Assembly (NCBI RefSeq): GCF_037975245.1
Contig: NC_092570.1
Coordinates: 19,107,418-19,171,417 of the forward strand
DNA length: 64,000 nt
Origin: Apostichopus japonicus
Lineage: Eukaryota; Echinodermata; Holothuroidea; Aspidochirotida; Stichopodidae
Direction: 5' to 3'
Shown here: positions 48,801 through 61,700 of the stretch, piece by piece
Layout: each line of letters opens with the position of its first letter
Position numbering within the stretch: position 1 is the stretch's first letter
Program-made: the position numbers and the translations under genes
Notes under the pieces: model-generated
What the model saw: only the letters and a program-made list of their open reading frames with translations
Told to the model about the DNA's origin: nothing
The model's database searches: none

Positions 48801-51800
48801 TTAATGGGTCTTGATTTGGTGGGAAAAAATAATTTCTTTCAGTTTGTGTTAGCTTTCTTGGGGTTAACAAACCTTGCTCTAAGACAATACCATCCAACGT
48901 CTTCATCTTGGCGGGAGATGATGGAGATTTAGAGGTAAAGGTGTTATCATCTGTTAAAGGTGATGAAGTAAGGTGGAGGGGAGACTGCTCATCAAGTTCA
49001 TTTGATGCAGTTGGCAAGGACACATGTAACTCCCTAACAGGTCTCCATGTGACTTGCGTACTTGTTAGGCCATCTTTGTTGCTCGAGTCTTCTCTCGGTT
49101 GGGTGGAATAAGGAGCTACCCATCGATGGCCATCTGACTTGCCTGAGGGATGACCCAGTTGGTCTTCTATTGAATACCTCTGTTGTGGAGCTTCATGAAC
49201 TATTCCTTGAGTTGAAATTACTCTAAAGGCACTTGATGGTAACCTTTCTAGATTCTGTTGTCTGGGTGAGCTTGGACTGCTTTCCTCTGTACTTACTGAT
49301 ACCTTTGGAGAAAGAGGCAGGAAATTGGTGGTCTTTGATTGAGGTCTACTTTCAGTTTGGTCATAGTAAAAAGGAGGGGTTCTTTGATTATGGCTGTTCA
49401 TCACATGCTGAGGGCCACCAGGGTGAAGATTAGATGATGGTGTGATGCTGGCATTATGTTTGTAAGCAGTGTTGTAAGATGGATGCCCAATGGGTTGATG
49501 CTTCATCATCCCAGGAATGCTCAAATCTATAACACTGGAAGGACTTGCCTTGATCCCTTCATCATTTGATGTATCATTAGTACTGTGTTCTAATTTACTG
49601 TCAGAATTCCTGCTCTGACTTCCAGTTGACCCTGACGATGAAATGTACCCTTGTTCTCCATCTCTTAGACGTCTTGATGATATTCGACTTTCATTTTCAT
49701 TTCTCAAATTGTCACCCTGTCGCCCTGCTCTTCCACCTACAATATCCCTCATATTTGTCTGCTTTCCGGAGGTAACATCAGAAGACTCGGAGTGTACCTG
49801 CGACAGCGGATAAAGTTCCAGGAGCCTCTGTCGTCTCTCCCTGAGATGAGACTGAGCCTGGAGTATCTCAGCCTCATTTGTCCTCTGCAGTTTCAAGAGT
49901 TGTTGCTGGTAGTCATGAAGGAGCGATTGAAATTCTGAGCCGTGTTCTCTTCCATTACTAGTTTGCTCAAATGGTAACGGCTGCTGTAGAGTCATTTCCT
50001 GATCATGAGAGGTAACATAATCACTTGGAATTCTCATATCATCGCCCTGTCTTTGATGTTGAAACCCTTTCGTTAAGTTACCACTTGGAAAATGTTGTTC
50101 AGGGGACACTTCTCTCACATTTCTACCTAGGACTTGTCTTCGACGTTTATCAAAACTCACTTGAGAACCATACCCTTTGACTTTATGATATGGTTGTGCA
50201 GGGAGAGAGTCCTTTTCTGACGAAGAATCTGCTATTTCTTTGGCATGTGGTTTTCTTCCAGTAAGTGTTTCATAAATATTTGGATATTTTTGTCTCACAG
50301 ATTCCAAGTGGCCCTGAGGCATGGTTTCTAAGGAGCGTGTGCCATTTTCACAGGCAATATCAGCCGGCTCCTGTCGTACTTTTTGAGGAGACCCACCTGA
50401 GCATCTGTCTGAACCCTTTTCAGTTCTTTTAGAAACATCTCTTCCTCTTCCTGGAAAGGTAGTTTGATTGGTATCCAAGTATGGATAAATGCCCTCTATA
50501 GGTTGCCCTACTGTAGCCTGACTTCTGTATTTATCAAATTCTGTTTCTGGGTTTCTTTCAATATCAGTATATTGCACCTCATCATGTCCATAGTTTCCAT
50601 CACTCATAGGTTCAAAATGTTCTCTAGCAAGGTGATGACTTTTTTGCGTATGATTAGAAATTCCCAGTGGTATCCCATTAGCTAAGGGGATGGAATAATG
50701 TTGAGACAAAACTGCAGCATGTGTCATAGATAATTCATGCTGATTTGCCAGACCTCCCTCCAACTGTGTCCTCAAATAATGACCACTGCCATCATCATCA
50801 CCCGGAAAGGGTCCTCGACCTCCATTCTCCTCTCTGACATTCCCGCCAATCGGGTGCATGTATGGTGGAACTGGATGATACCCATCAAGTGGAGGCAATG
50901 TTTCGAGTCCATTACCCAGATTACCTCTTCTGGTTCTACTGTCTTTGATCTTACCAACATCTCTTGAATGGGGTGCGTATTGGTCACCTGCATCTCGCAA
51001 CGCTTGGTCCTCTTGTTGTTGCCCGGATGCATTGCCACTGGTGTGATCATAGCGTTGCTGTTCAGACCCCTTATCGTCCCTATCAGCGATTTCACCGTAG
51101 TCAAAAACTGGGACAGGTGTTACTGGTGTTGATGCCTCTGATGATAACCGCCTAAAGGTTTCAGGATGTCCCTCTGTCTGTCTGATATCCAAACGTTTAA
51201 AACGGTTGTGACCATATGTGTCCCCCTGAAAAGACAGAAAAAAACAATAATACAACCTTGGAAGATTCCATAAATACACTAAAATTAATACATATGCTTT
51301 TTTGGAGAAAAAAAAGTTGACAATTGTATTAGGGAGTTGGAACAAACTTTGGGAATAATCTGAAATGGCAATTGCAAACTTCTCTATTCAAAGTTGTCTT
51401 TTTTGTAGTATTCTCTGCTCTGTGATAGCACAAGTGACATCATCATGCAATCTGGATATGGATTTTAAAAACTTACGTGAGATTTAAAAATAATCTATTT
51501 TCAAGCACAAAATTCAACATACTTAATCTACACATAGGTATGAGTGGGAAGCAGGAATAAGTTACATTGATATGTAATATTTAATACATCATTATATGCA
51601 AACTTCTATTCCATAAACTTTAGCATCGCATGAAGCAAACCAACAATGCAGCCAGACAGCACCATGTCTTTATGTCAATGCAGCCATTAAAAAGTGATCA
51701 AGGTATTTGTATGTTACCAAAACAAATGGTTACAAACTTGCTGACAGACTTTGGTAAGTTATTTTGCAGTCATGACTAAGGGCAAAAATAACAGACTGGT

Positions 51801-54760
51801 AATTTATACACAAGGCACTGTTCATTACGACAAAACAAAGGCCATCACTTTTCAAGTTGATCGTATATTTCAGTGCTTTTTTATCTGTTCTTGTAACAGA
51901 ATAGTTCTAAGCAATTTATTGAGAAAACAAAACAAAATAAAGACAAATGAGTATAGTTTTGCGGAGAATGTACAAAAATGATGGTAAAATAACAACACAT
52001 CATTGCACGTACAAATGGTTGATTTGCCATACCTCTACGCCTCTGACCCTCCTGGCTTCCTCCAAGGGGTGCATTAAGGTCCCCCCACCAGTGACAACAC
52101 TACCCTCTGAGATGGTACCCGTCTCCATGGCATCACTCCCATCTGTGGTAGTCTGAGATGAGGCAGCTCCATTTCCACTGCTGAGAGGATGCTGGGAGAG
52201 CTGTGATGAGGGCTGAGATGAAGATACCTCTGATTTATTGGATCCACCTGTCACAGAGGAAGGAGTGACATCAGATGATGTCACGTATGAAGGAGTAATG
52301 GAAGTGATGGAATAAGGTTGCGAGTCGACTGACTCTCCTACAAGTTCTGCCTTCTTTCTGATTTTGTGATCTTGTTTCTGTGAGTGTATTTTCAAGAGCA
52401 ACTTCTTCAGAGTATCTGTATGGACAGAGAAAGAGGAATAGCATATTTATATCAGATTGATCAAACTACAGCAAGGGTAGGAGAGAATAATAGTATTTCA
52501 TTGCAGTCACTTTACACTCAAAAGTGGTGCCAAAAGGAATTATTAAAAATGAATGTCCTCTTCAGTTTATATAAAAAAAACTACCCCAAATATTGCAGCA
52601 AAGCCATGCTCTGATTGGGAAACATCAGGGAATTCATTTAAATCAAAACGTTGTCTCGGCTAATGATGAACAGTTTCACAGAATACCACAAATAATCTGA
52701 TTTATTTTTCAGGTAATCCGAAGGAAAATGTGTGAACAAAGTTGAACATAATACCTTTCTTTACTGGTACAGGTTTTTTGCTATGATCTCCATCCAGACC
52801 TTGAGGAAATTTTCTGGGTATTTTTCTGCCTGGTATCTGGAACTCTTCTCCAGGTGAGTCAGAGGATAGATCTAAGTCTGCCTCTACTTGGGGTAGAGCC
52901 GGCTCTAGAGCTAGCTCCAGGTCTCCAACATAGTCTGTTAGAAAAGACAAGGACCATAAATGGATACAAAAAGAAATATGGCTTATGAAGCGGTTCTGCT
53001 GGAGTGAGATTGATTTTAAAGCTTAGCATATTCTCAATTAAAAGGCAAACTTTGAATATACTTTCAAAGATAACAGTTTCAGTAAGTTGTCATTCTCATT
53101 GTATTTTTCCTTTTTTTCCTTTTGTAGTTTGTAAATCCACGTAGTTATCGTGTAAATAAATGATACCCACACAATTTTCCCTGAACCCCAAAAATTGTCT
53201 TAATTCCTTCAAAAATGAAATTCTAATGTACTCATTAGCAATTTTTGAAACATTAAATCATTTAAAAAAAACGTTGTACAATTATCTCCAACTATCAGTT
53301 GTGTTTCACAGTTTTTGGTATTAGTCGGGTATTTTAAGCAAAGAACATTATCTCTGAGAAACTATTTGTATATTAAAGGCTTTAAAATCACTGTTAATCA
53401 ACATGGTTTGTACTTCTTCATGTACCTGTTTTGGCCATGTACATGTTTTCAAAGGCTTCTTCTAAATCCTTCTGGTAATCTTCTTTCTCTTCCAATCTCT
53501 TATGAGGAGGTTGGAATATTTGTTTCTACGATGGACGAAGGAAGAAATAAGAACAGTGCGATATCAAATAGATTGAAAGGAAGAACGGTATACTTGACTT
53601 GGCACAAAGGAGCGTCAAATTTAAAAATTGTTTCTGAGAAAGATTTCTTTGTAACACTTGGCTGTCCTTCAAGGATAACTTTGGCCATTTGCCCTTAAGG
53701 GGTTAGCGTGCAGTTTATATAGTCTTATATCTGCATTCGACTAAGTTTGCACTTCTTTATAAACTTGAAATTTTCAATAGGAATTTCAATATGACAGATG
53801 CCACACTATGCATGCTACTCCCTTCATTTTATTGCCTACTATAGCAACCTGTGGCAACATTATACAATAGTCTTATAACTAATTCTAAACTTCATTTCTC
53901 TCAAGATAACAAGACTCACAGGAATATTAGAGACAATTAACTGCCTCCTCCTCCTGTCTGCTTGCTCCATCTGGTCCAGTTCTTCCAACAGATCACTTTT
54001 GGCCCTTTCCATCCGTTCCTTCTCCTGAGCATGTTTCTGCCTCAGTGCTGCTTTCGTCTGTCTCTCCTTCAACTCCTGTTGCCTCTCTCTGGTCTCCTCC
54101 TGTAACCTCTCTTCCTCATCGACGGCAGCCTTTTTAGCGTCACCCTGAAACACAAGGATCACCAAACAGGTAAAAATTATTGAAGGCCCAGAGGCATACT
54201 TAGAACATTGGGGCCATAAATGTTGTGTCTCTCAAACTGGGACACCTTACAGAGACATTATAAGATTGAGCTATGTTCAGTTTGATAACATCAACAATAG
54301 CCTGACATAATCTGAGAAGTAAAATCATGAATTTATGTCCAAGATTAACATGTTACCTGTTCCTCAGGATCTGCTCTCTCAGCATATTCTGTGGGGATGG
54401 TGTAGTGGGTCGTGGAGAAACCCTCGTGGTGTAAGACTCTTGTGGGTTGTTTAACTGGATCAGGTTGACTGATATCACTGTTACGATGAGGTTTTTTGGC
54501 TATCAGGGCAGCTCTGGCTCTGTTGGTACATATATAAAGATAAGTATATATATATATATAATTAGTTTCAATTCCTGCTACTCCTTGTCACTTTTGGTGA
54601 TCATGCACTGAAGAAGAGCTAGTTTTGCTCGAAAGTTCTGCAAAAACCAAACATTGGCTGTTTCACTTCCAATCACTTACCTAATTCAATTATTGTATCT
54701 CACTCGAGATCCAGCCTTTCTCTAAATGCAGCATAGTTGTTTAACAGTTCTGCCGTTATT

Positions 54761-54817
<57 letters not shown>

Positions 54818-56590
54818 CAGAATGATAATATGTTGTGTTAATGAATCAGACTCATCCAGCATCAGAAGAAACAAATGCATGTTAGTATGGTTAGTTTTTG
54901 CAATATTTAACATGGATCAAAGTTTTTGTTTTAAAAAATATATTCAAAATACAGAGTAAGTACAAAGAAACATTCATCACACTTAACTTCACAGCTTGTT
55001 CCATTACCAAGACTTAAGCTATTGAAATTTATTCATTTTATTTAGAAATGTACATTTCACCATAGTTTGTGATGTCATATACAGTACATACACAATACAT
55101 CAAACTACCTTCGACCAATTGAAATCACCTGGTTAAATTTGATGACATCACTTACAGTAATCATACCTAAAAATTGACTCTTGTCACGAAGTTGAATTAT
55201 TTTCAAAGGTTGTATGAACATTTGTTTTTCTAAAAGTACTTTTTGTTGTAGTCCATGTATGACACTACATATTATTGAGAGATTGTCTCATCTATTAAAC
55301 AAAATATATACATGTCAATATTTCATATCTCACTAACCATACAAGCTACTGTATGAAGGTGAGAGTTGGATCAATGTAAAACTATTTTACACAAGAGTTT
55401 CATATACCTTGTTGAATCTCAGATTTCATTCTTTTCTTTAAAGTGACTCATTGCTTTTCACAGGCACCAAACTCAGTACCTGTTAGTGTAAGTTTGTGAC
55501 ATTTCGAATACCTATCAATAGTGATACATGGTGTAGAACACCAGGATTCTGAAGGTAGATTCATGAAGTGTTATTAATGACATGTAAAACGCATAAAACA
55601 GCTCCAAACCTTTCTATTTCAAGAGCTGTTTTCCTGGCCATGATATGAGCAAACTCTTCTTGAATCTTGTCTTCGTCATCTTCCTGTTGTTTCTCAATTG
55701 CCTTCCGTCCCCTCTCCTTTGCCTTCCTGGCATTTTCAACTTTTGCTCGTTCTCGGATCTCTTGAAGAGGAGGCTGATGTGGAGACAAACGGGTAAATCA
55801 TCAAAAGCTGAGAAAACTCGACCATATGAAAGAGTACCAACATGTGAATACAACCCAAACCCTGTTTAGAGAAAACAGTTATAGTATTCAAACTGGAGAT
55901 AGTCAAACACTATAGTGACTTAAATGCATCTATCTATACCACATACCATGTAGCTCAAGCATATTTAAGAACATTTTGTGGTAAAAAATACTCATAGTTC
56001 AAATCATTTTTACTCCTCCCTCCTTGATACATGTGCCTGTGAGAGTGTTGCTCCTCTCATAACCTAATATAGTACAAAATATTGTTAGTATTCACTTGTT
56101 CCTGAGCTGATGTGTGAGCTTTGCCAACTGTCTCCAATGTTCTCCTATAGACCTCGTCGAGTGTTTCCTGCTTTTCCAGTTTCGTCTCTAACCATTCTTG
56201 TTCCAGCTGACCGGCTAGGATACACAGCTCCTGTTTCCTTTTAACTTCAACCTGCTTTCTTACCAACTTGGCAAAGGCTCTTTCTTGTTCCCTAACCTGA
56301 GAGAAAATTTCAAGGAATATCGTGTAAATCTGTATCAAATGTTGTGAGTAACACTTGCTAGTTTAGTAAAAGCCACAGGTAATGTAAATGCTTAAGCTGC
56401 TTTATAAATTTTTGTCTACAAATAGATTTGGTAGGCCTATGGTAGTCATGCAAAAGTACTTGCACTTCCAGAAGGGGCTATATAGGCTTACCTGTTGAAT
56501 ACGCAGTCTCCTGCGACGGTCTCTCTCCTTCTGAAGAACCAAAGCCTCTTCGTTAGGGCTAAGCCTGAAGGTGACTTTACTGGTCTTCAT
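42815..56590 (-). CDS. CEP295: Centrosomal protein 295 (thirteen coding exons)
   Basis: Coding exons in gene order: 56590-56492, 56296-56096, 55773-55610, 54519-54357, 54144-53920, 53525-53426, 52934-52755, 52415-52033, 51225-46270, 45569-45296, 44407-44207, 43645-43525 and 42968-42815. All junctions are GT-AG and in phase; the total is 7,221 bases, 2,406 residues (human about 2,600). The N-terminus (MKTSKVTFRLSPNEEALVLQ, then VREQERAFAKLVRKQ) is the diagnostic CEP295/Ana1 start, followed by long charged coiled coil through exon 5. The middle is low-complexity Ser/Gln/Glu-rich. The C-terminus (TMLDRKAAQKADKERTKR, then RQKKYAENRKKRKEYEEK) fits the basic ALMS motif. CEP295 acts at centrioles in centriole-to-centrosome conversion; that is family knowledge. 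A minus-strand AATAAA lies 8 bases past the stop. The start is set by family alignment; the exon extends 5' to about 56631. Confidence 0.93.
44741..44905. repeat. CEP295: 40-42 bp minisatellite in a CEP295 intron
   Basis: GCCTCAAACACTTCCCAAAC recurs at 44747, 44787, 44829 and 44871 with C-rich spacers, in the intron between exons 10 and 11. Frames through it are repeat artefacts. Confidence 0.9.
45600..45670. repeat. CEP295: TTCAATTAATAAA short repeat in a CEP295 intron
   Basis: Four to five irregular copies of TTCAATTAATAAA lie just inside intron 9, upstream of exon 10 in gene direction. Confidence 0.7.
46270..51225 (-). other. CEP295: Giant internal exon of CEP295 (4,956 bases)
   Basis: Codes about 1,652 residues without a break, bounded by a TTTTCAG acceptor at 51226 and a TCTTCG|GTGAGT donor at 46269. 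The protein is largely disordered in appearance. It has one conserved-looking coiled segment, LLHDYQQQLLKLQRTNEAEI followed by LRERRQRLLELYPL. Acidic runs lie near the middle (VRKEEEIDEEDNQD, VEMEAEEEAKM). Open frames on the plus strand within it are shadows. Confidence 0.92.
54765..54812. repeat. CEP295: (TA)n microsatellite in a CEP295 intron
   Basis: A pure TA array of about 46 bases between exons 3 and 4; a shorter one lies near 54545-54560. Confidence 0.9.
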
Positions 56591-57773
56591 TTTCAGATGA
56601 CAAAATTTATTGTCTAATGAATGATGCAATTCTGCAAATTAAAAATATATTTTTGTTAGGGTTGTCAATAGGTACATGTGATTCATTACCTTTGAAAACT
56701 TGCATAACAATTCAAAGAAAAAATACCTTAAGTACTGTACATTCTAGCACAAAAATTATGCTGGCTCAGTCACACACTATACAGCACTAGCATAAGTATT
56801 CCACACCAAATTTTTCAATGCAAATACTGTGATATTGTAGGACCGCATCATCATTAGTGTTGGGCAGAGGGTAACAGATTAGGAAAATTATCCTGGGATG
56901 GATTAAAAGTAAGGCTATTCAGCCTGTAAATTACATACTGATTTGCCACTTGTTCAAAAAGTTCTAAATATTTCCAGCTTCAGAGTAGCTACAGTATGAA
57001 GGACTTACAGAATTATTTAGATTACCATATTTTGCCATATACAGTATATTTGTACATGACAATATGTAGTTGAAACTGTTGATTATAACATAAACATAAT
57101 TGCTAAATAGTCATAGTATTGTGTATATTCTAACCTGTCAATGACAACAGAGCAGAGCAGGTAGAGCACTGATACTTCAATGAGCCATTTACTCTTTGTA
57201 AAGACTTCATGGTCATACATTAATTATTCAAATGCATCAACAAATTATTATAAAGTTTCTTACTTGGACTGAAATTTTTTCAATTTCATACTTGTCACTG
57301 TGAGTTGGCTAGTCTTATGCCAAGATGTGTGGTGCAGGTGGGGGGGGGGGTGGTTATCCCCTCCCTCATTATGGTGTTTCAATATAAATATCACTTTAAC
57401 TTTATATATCAATGAACCTTAAGCATTGGGTAATACTTTCAGCTTGAATCTTATCTAGGCTAGGCCTAGGCTAGTACTAGTACTAGGCCTAGAACTAATC
57501 TACCTAATCTATCAACCAAGCATATACCATTTGCATGACATTCAACTTAAGGCAGCAAAGTTAAGAGAACTGTCATTCTTGTTCTATATTCTATGGTGGA
57601 TACCTGTTGCGGTGTATATTATTCATAAAATAAATTTAGTACCTAAGATAAGATTATTTAGGCAAATTAACGAAGTCTAGGCCTAACGTTATGCCATGGT
57701 TACACATTACTCATTGGACTACAAATTTATGAAAACAAAGTACTGACTGTAACGTAGGCTAGGCACAACTTAC

Positions 57774-57985
57774 ACATGGTTGAAATCAAGCGAACAGTCA
57801 GTCAACTATTTTGAGAGTTTAGTAAGTGTGAAATTGCAACACATCTTGTAACTTGCTGGTCAAGACTCACTACGGTTTGAAGTACTTTTATTTGAATTTC
57901 GTTCAATCGACCTAAACAACATACTTGCTAAAAGTCGTTTCAGTGTGACGGTGTGATTTCATGTTGGATGCGCCCTCTATCGTCC
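57774..57985. promoter_or_regulatory. Putative bidirectional promoter and 5' exons of CEP295 and RPL8
   Basis: On the minus strand a strong donor (AACCATGT|GTAAGTTG, exon end 57774) marks a likely non-coding first exon of CEP295. It can splice to the acceptor TTTGCAG before 56631. On the plus strand a TOP-like RPL8 exon begins near 57984. The space between the two inferred transcription starts is at most about 200 bases, with no obvious TATA box on either strand. Promoter activity is inferred from the divergent arrangement only. Confidence 0.5.
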
Positions 57986-58013
57986 TTTTACGTTCCAAGA
58001 CTCATCGTTGAAG
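57984..58013 (+). other. RPL8: Predicted non-coding 5'-TOP exon of RPL8
   Basis: CCTTTTACG fits a 5' terminal oligopyrimidine start, the translational control element of ribosomal protein mRNAs. The exon ends GTTGAAG|GTAAAG (donor at 58014), and the next acceptor is ATCATAG at 58754, seven bases before the start codon. The resulting 5' UTR would be about 37 bases, typical of ribosomal protein genes. Confidence 0.6.
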
Positions 58014-58761
58014 GTAAAGGCTACGACACTCCTATTTATACTTTCGATTATCGCGGCCTTTCTTGATGATCATGGAATGTTGCTGAATCCATGTTTTTTC
58101 CAAATGATAAAACGTTCCTCCGATGATGATATTATTCATTTCTGGTCTAATTTCGTGGTAAAAAAGTCGTGGACTGCCACACTGCTACTATTACAATATT
58201 ACTTGATATCAACCATATTCACAACATGGCCTAATTTGCTTATAGTGTTAACGTTAGGCTAATGTAAGTGAAAAATGGTTAGGCCTATGCCTAGTACTAT
58301 TGATGTTAACACTGTTCAGTATTCCCCACATTTGCATGTTTTCACATGGCCAGTATTACGACTCAGGACAGCAGACTAAGGTTAATTGGGAACAATGTAG
58401 ACTATTCTACATTATTATTTAGCCTATGCCTTGTCCAAGTTACACTCAGCCAGTTATACTGTGAAGTGTGAGTAGGCCTAGGCCTAGCACTTATTTAGCA
58501 TACCTAGCCAAACATCACTTGTACTGCACTAATGTTAAAGTAACCATAGGCATAGGCCACCATGTAAAGTCAGTTATAATTTCAAACTTTTATCCCTTGT
58601 TAAGGTTTTCCCTTGATAGCCTACAGCCCTAACTTAAGGCTGCTCTGGAGTTACAACATGGCAGAACATGGAATGTAATACTTTAAACAGAGCAGCCTTT
58701 CTATCTGATACCAGCAACCTTTTTGTTCCTGAACAATTTTTGCTTTTATCATAGATCAATC

Positions 58762-61700
58762 ATGGGTCGTGTGATCAGAGGTCAACGTAAGGGTCGGGGA
58801 AGTGTCTTCAGATCCCATTGCCACCATAGGAAGGGACCAGCTAAATTGAGGTCCCTTGACTTTGCTGAGAGGAAAGGATATATCAAGGGTGTTGTTAAGG
58901 TAAGTTTTTCACCATTTCCTTTCTTCCTTTGGGGAATCTGAACTCCTGACAAATGAAGTCTTAGTGTGAGATATTAGGAATGTAGGAGACAAGACAACAT
59001 ATGTTACTCCTCTGGAAGTAACATAGGCCTATATTGAATTAAATAGCATGGTTGTGTTTTCACTAACATATTTTTTTATTGTAAAACAGCAGCTTTGCAT
59101 GGTTATCAAATGCCATTGACAATTTAATCAAACATGCCAAAGATTTTCAAAAGATTGCAGTCGATCAAAATTCCCTCCCCCTATATCCTACTCAAGTAAT
59201 TTTGCCATGACTTGGATGTTGGTAAACTCTGTCTGAAATTATGGTACTTGGTTAAAATTTGTTGTTTATCAGACATTTTGTACATAACCTAGGATTTTTT
59301 TTTCTTACATACAAGAGTAAATCAGAAATTGCAAATTGTTTTTCTTTCCATTAAATGTTTGAGATAAAAAATGCATGCATTTAGTTGCTAATTGCCATCT
59401 AGTCAACTTAAACAGCATGGGTACAGGAATGTTGCAACAAATGATTTGTTAATTTACCAATATCAGTCCAAGAATCTGGATTGTCTTAGTTTGATTTAGT
59501 GTTCAGCTCAAATTTTTTAACGTTTGTCCAGTTTTCTGTTCCGACAAACAAGATTTGGAGGTGGTCAGCGGATGACTAGTGGTTAACTGTACATAAAATT
59601 CAGATTGCATTTATGTAAATGCCTAGCCCAAAGTAGGTAAAGTGATAATTGGTATCGCCCTCAAAAGCTGGTGTACTACACAACACATCCACACATCTCT
59701 CCTACAACACAGTGTGTACATAATGGCATTGTTTTTTTGCTACGTTTTTCGAGCAACTTAACTTGTGCTTCGGACAACTGAAAAGTGATGGATACTAAGG
59801 GTCATCATGATTCACGATACCATTCATAATACATCTTCAGTGAGTCAAATTTGATTTGTTTGTTCTGTCAGGACATCATCCATGACCCAGGTAGAGGTGC
59901 ACCCCTGGCTACAATTGTCTTCCGCGACCCCTACAGGTACAAGAAGAGGAAGGAACTGATGATTGCTGCAGAGGGAATGTACTCTGGACAGTTCATCTAC
60001 TGTGGGAAAAGAGGTCAGTGATTCATATCAGTGCACAGTATAACCAAGGAAGAGCTTAGGAGATCAAAAGTCTTTTACGGCAGTTTCGGGATCTATCGTC
60101 AAGTGTTTCTTCTCACATGAAGAATTAAACCATATGTTTTTGTAAGAACTCTGGAAGGAAGATTCACACACAAGACTGTGTTGACAACTGAAATTGACAT
60201 TAAAATGTTTCATTGCAAATTATGTCAAAATGTTTCTTAAAAGTTGTTGATAGTGCTATTTGTGGAACCATCAAGACAGACTTTGGATTTCATCTACATT
60301 GGGATAGAAATGCATTTAAATTTATTTTATCATAAAGCTTATCTTCTCTAAGAAAGAATATTTGAAAGATTCTGGAAGAAGTGAATTTAAACATGTAAAT
60401 TTAGTGTTGTCACATGATATTTACACATTAAGTTTTCAAATTAATAATAACAATAGTGTTATCTACAAACTATTTATGTAGGCTCTGGATTTCATGTACC
60501 TTGACAAAGTACATAATCGAATTGAATTTGGATTATTCTGTAAATGCCTCCAAAATCATAATCGCAATATTTCTGATGAACCACACAGCTACCCTGACCA
60601 TCGGGAATGTCCTACCCATCGGTCAGATGCCCGAGGGAACCATCGTCTGTTCTGTGGAAGAGAAGACCGGAGATCGAGGCAAGCTGGCCAAGTGCTCTGG
60701 CAACTACGCTACAGTGATCTCCCATAACAGGGACACTGGCAAGAGCAGAGTCAAGATGCCCTCTGGTGCAAAGAAAGTGATTTCATCAGATAACAGAGCC
60801 ATGGTCGGTGAGTACAAAAATCAGAAAATGTTTATGTGCGGGTTCTGTATATAAAAAGAAACTGCCTTTCAGATTTATTAAAGCACCAGTGAAGAGCAAG
60901 TTTACAAAACCTTCAGTTGAGAAAGCTACCTTAATATTACTTCTATATTACAGTGGTGTAGAGAGAACTGGAGTAACTTCGATATGGCCTTAAAGAAAAG
61001 CTCTTTGTTAGCTCAAGTTATTTCCAAGCTGATGGAGTTGGGGGTCAAGGAAGGTCCAAACATGAAAGAAATCGTTTTCAATTTTTCACTTACTAGGGAT
61101 TTGAACTGACATGGTGGCAATGTTCAGTTGATGACCGGACATAAAAGTTATCAACAAAGGTCAAAGTTCTGTCATTTTAGGTTATAATTGCCCTAAATGG
61201 GAAATAGGTTTCAACAAATTTCCTTTATAGCACTTTGACTTAATTTTTACAGATGTTGGTAACATGGATCAGTTGGAAGTGGGTTAGAATAAAATGCACA
61301 GGATTAGGAGGTCAGGGAAGAAAGAAAGATCCATTCAAACCCATATCTCTGGTCGAGGCTTGCTAAGATTCTCAGCAACTTTGGTGTAAACAAGTCAATT
61401 CGTGAACATTAAATCATACAGAAAAGTAGGTCAGAGGTCATCATGTCCTTGTTAGGGTGAAAACATGATATCAGTTGCAGCATGAAGTTATTTCATTTGG
61501 TCAGCCTTTGCAGCTTCTCTTTAACAGACCCGGTAATTCTTCTCATCAATGTTGGGTGTATATATTAAAGAGAAACTGCAAACATTTGTGCGATGTGTCG
61601 AAATTGGTCTCCCATCGTTTACTGTAGTGTATCTCGTGCACCAAATGCCACTCCCCTCTTTGCAAATTACATGATCTGACAAGCATTACAGCACTTGGTC

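Noticed and set aside
61100-61190. Possible box C/D snoRNA in RPL8 intron 4
   Set aside because: TTGATGA is a weak C box and no proper CTGA D box with terminal stem follows at the right distance.
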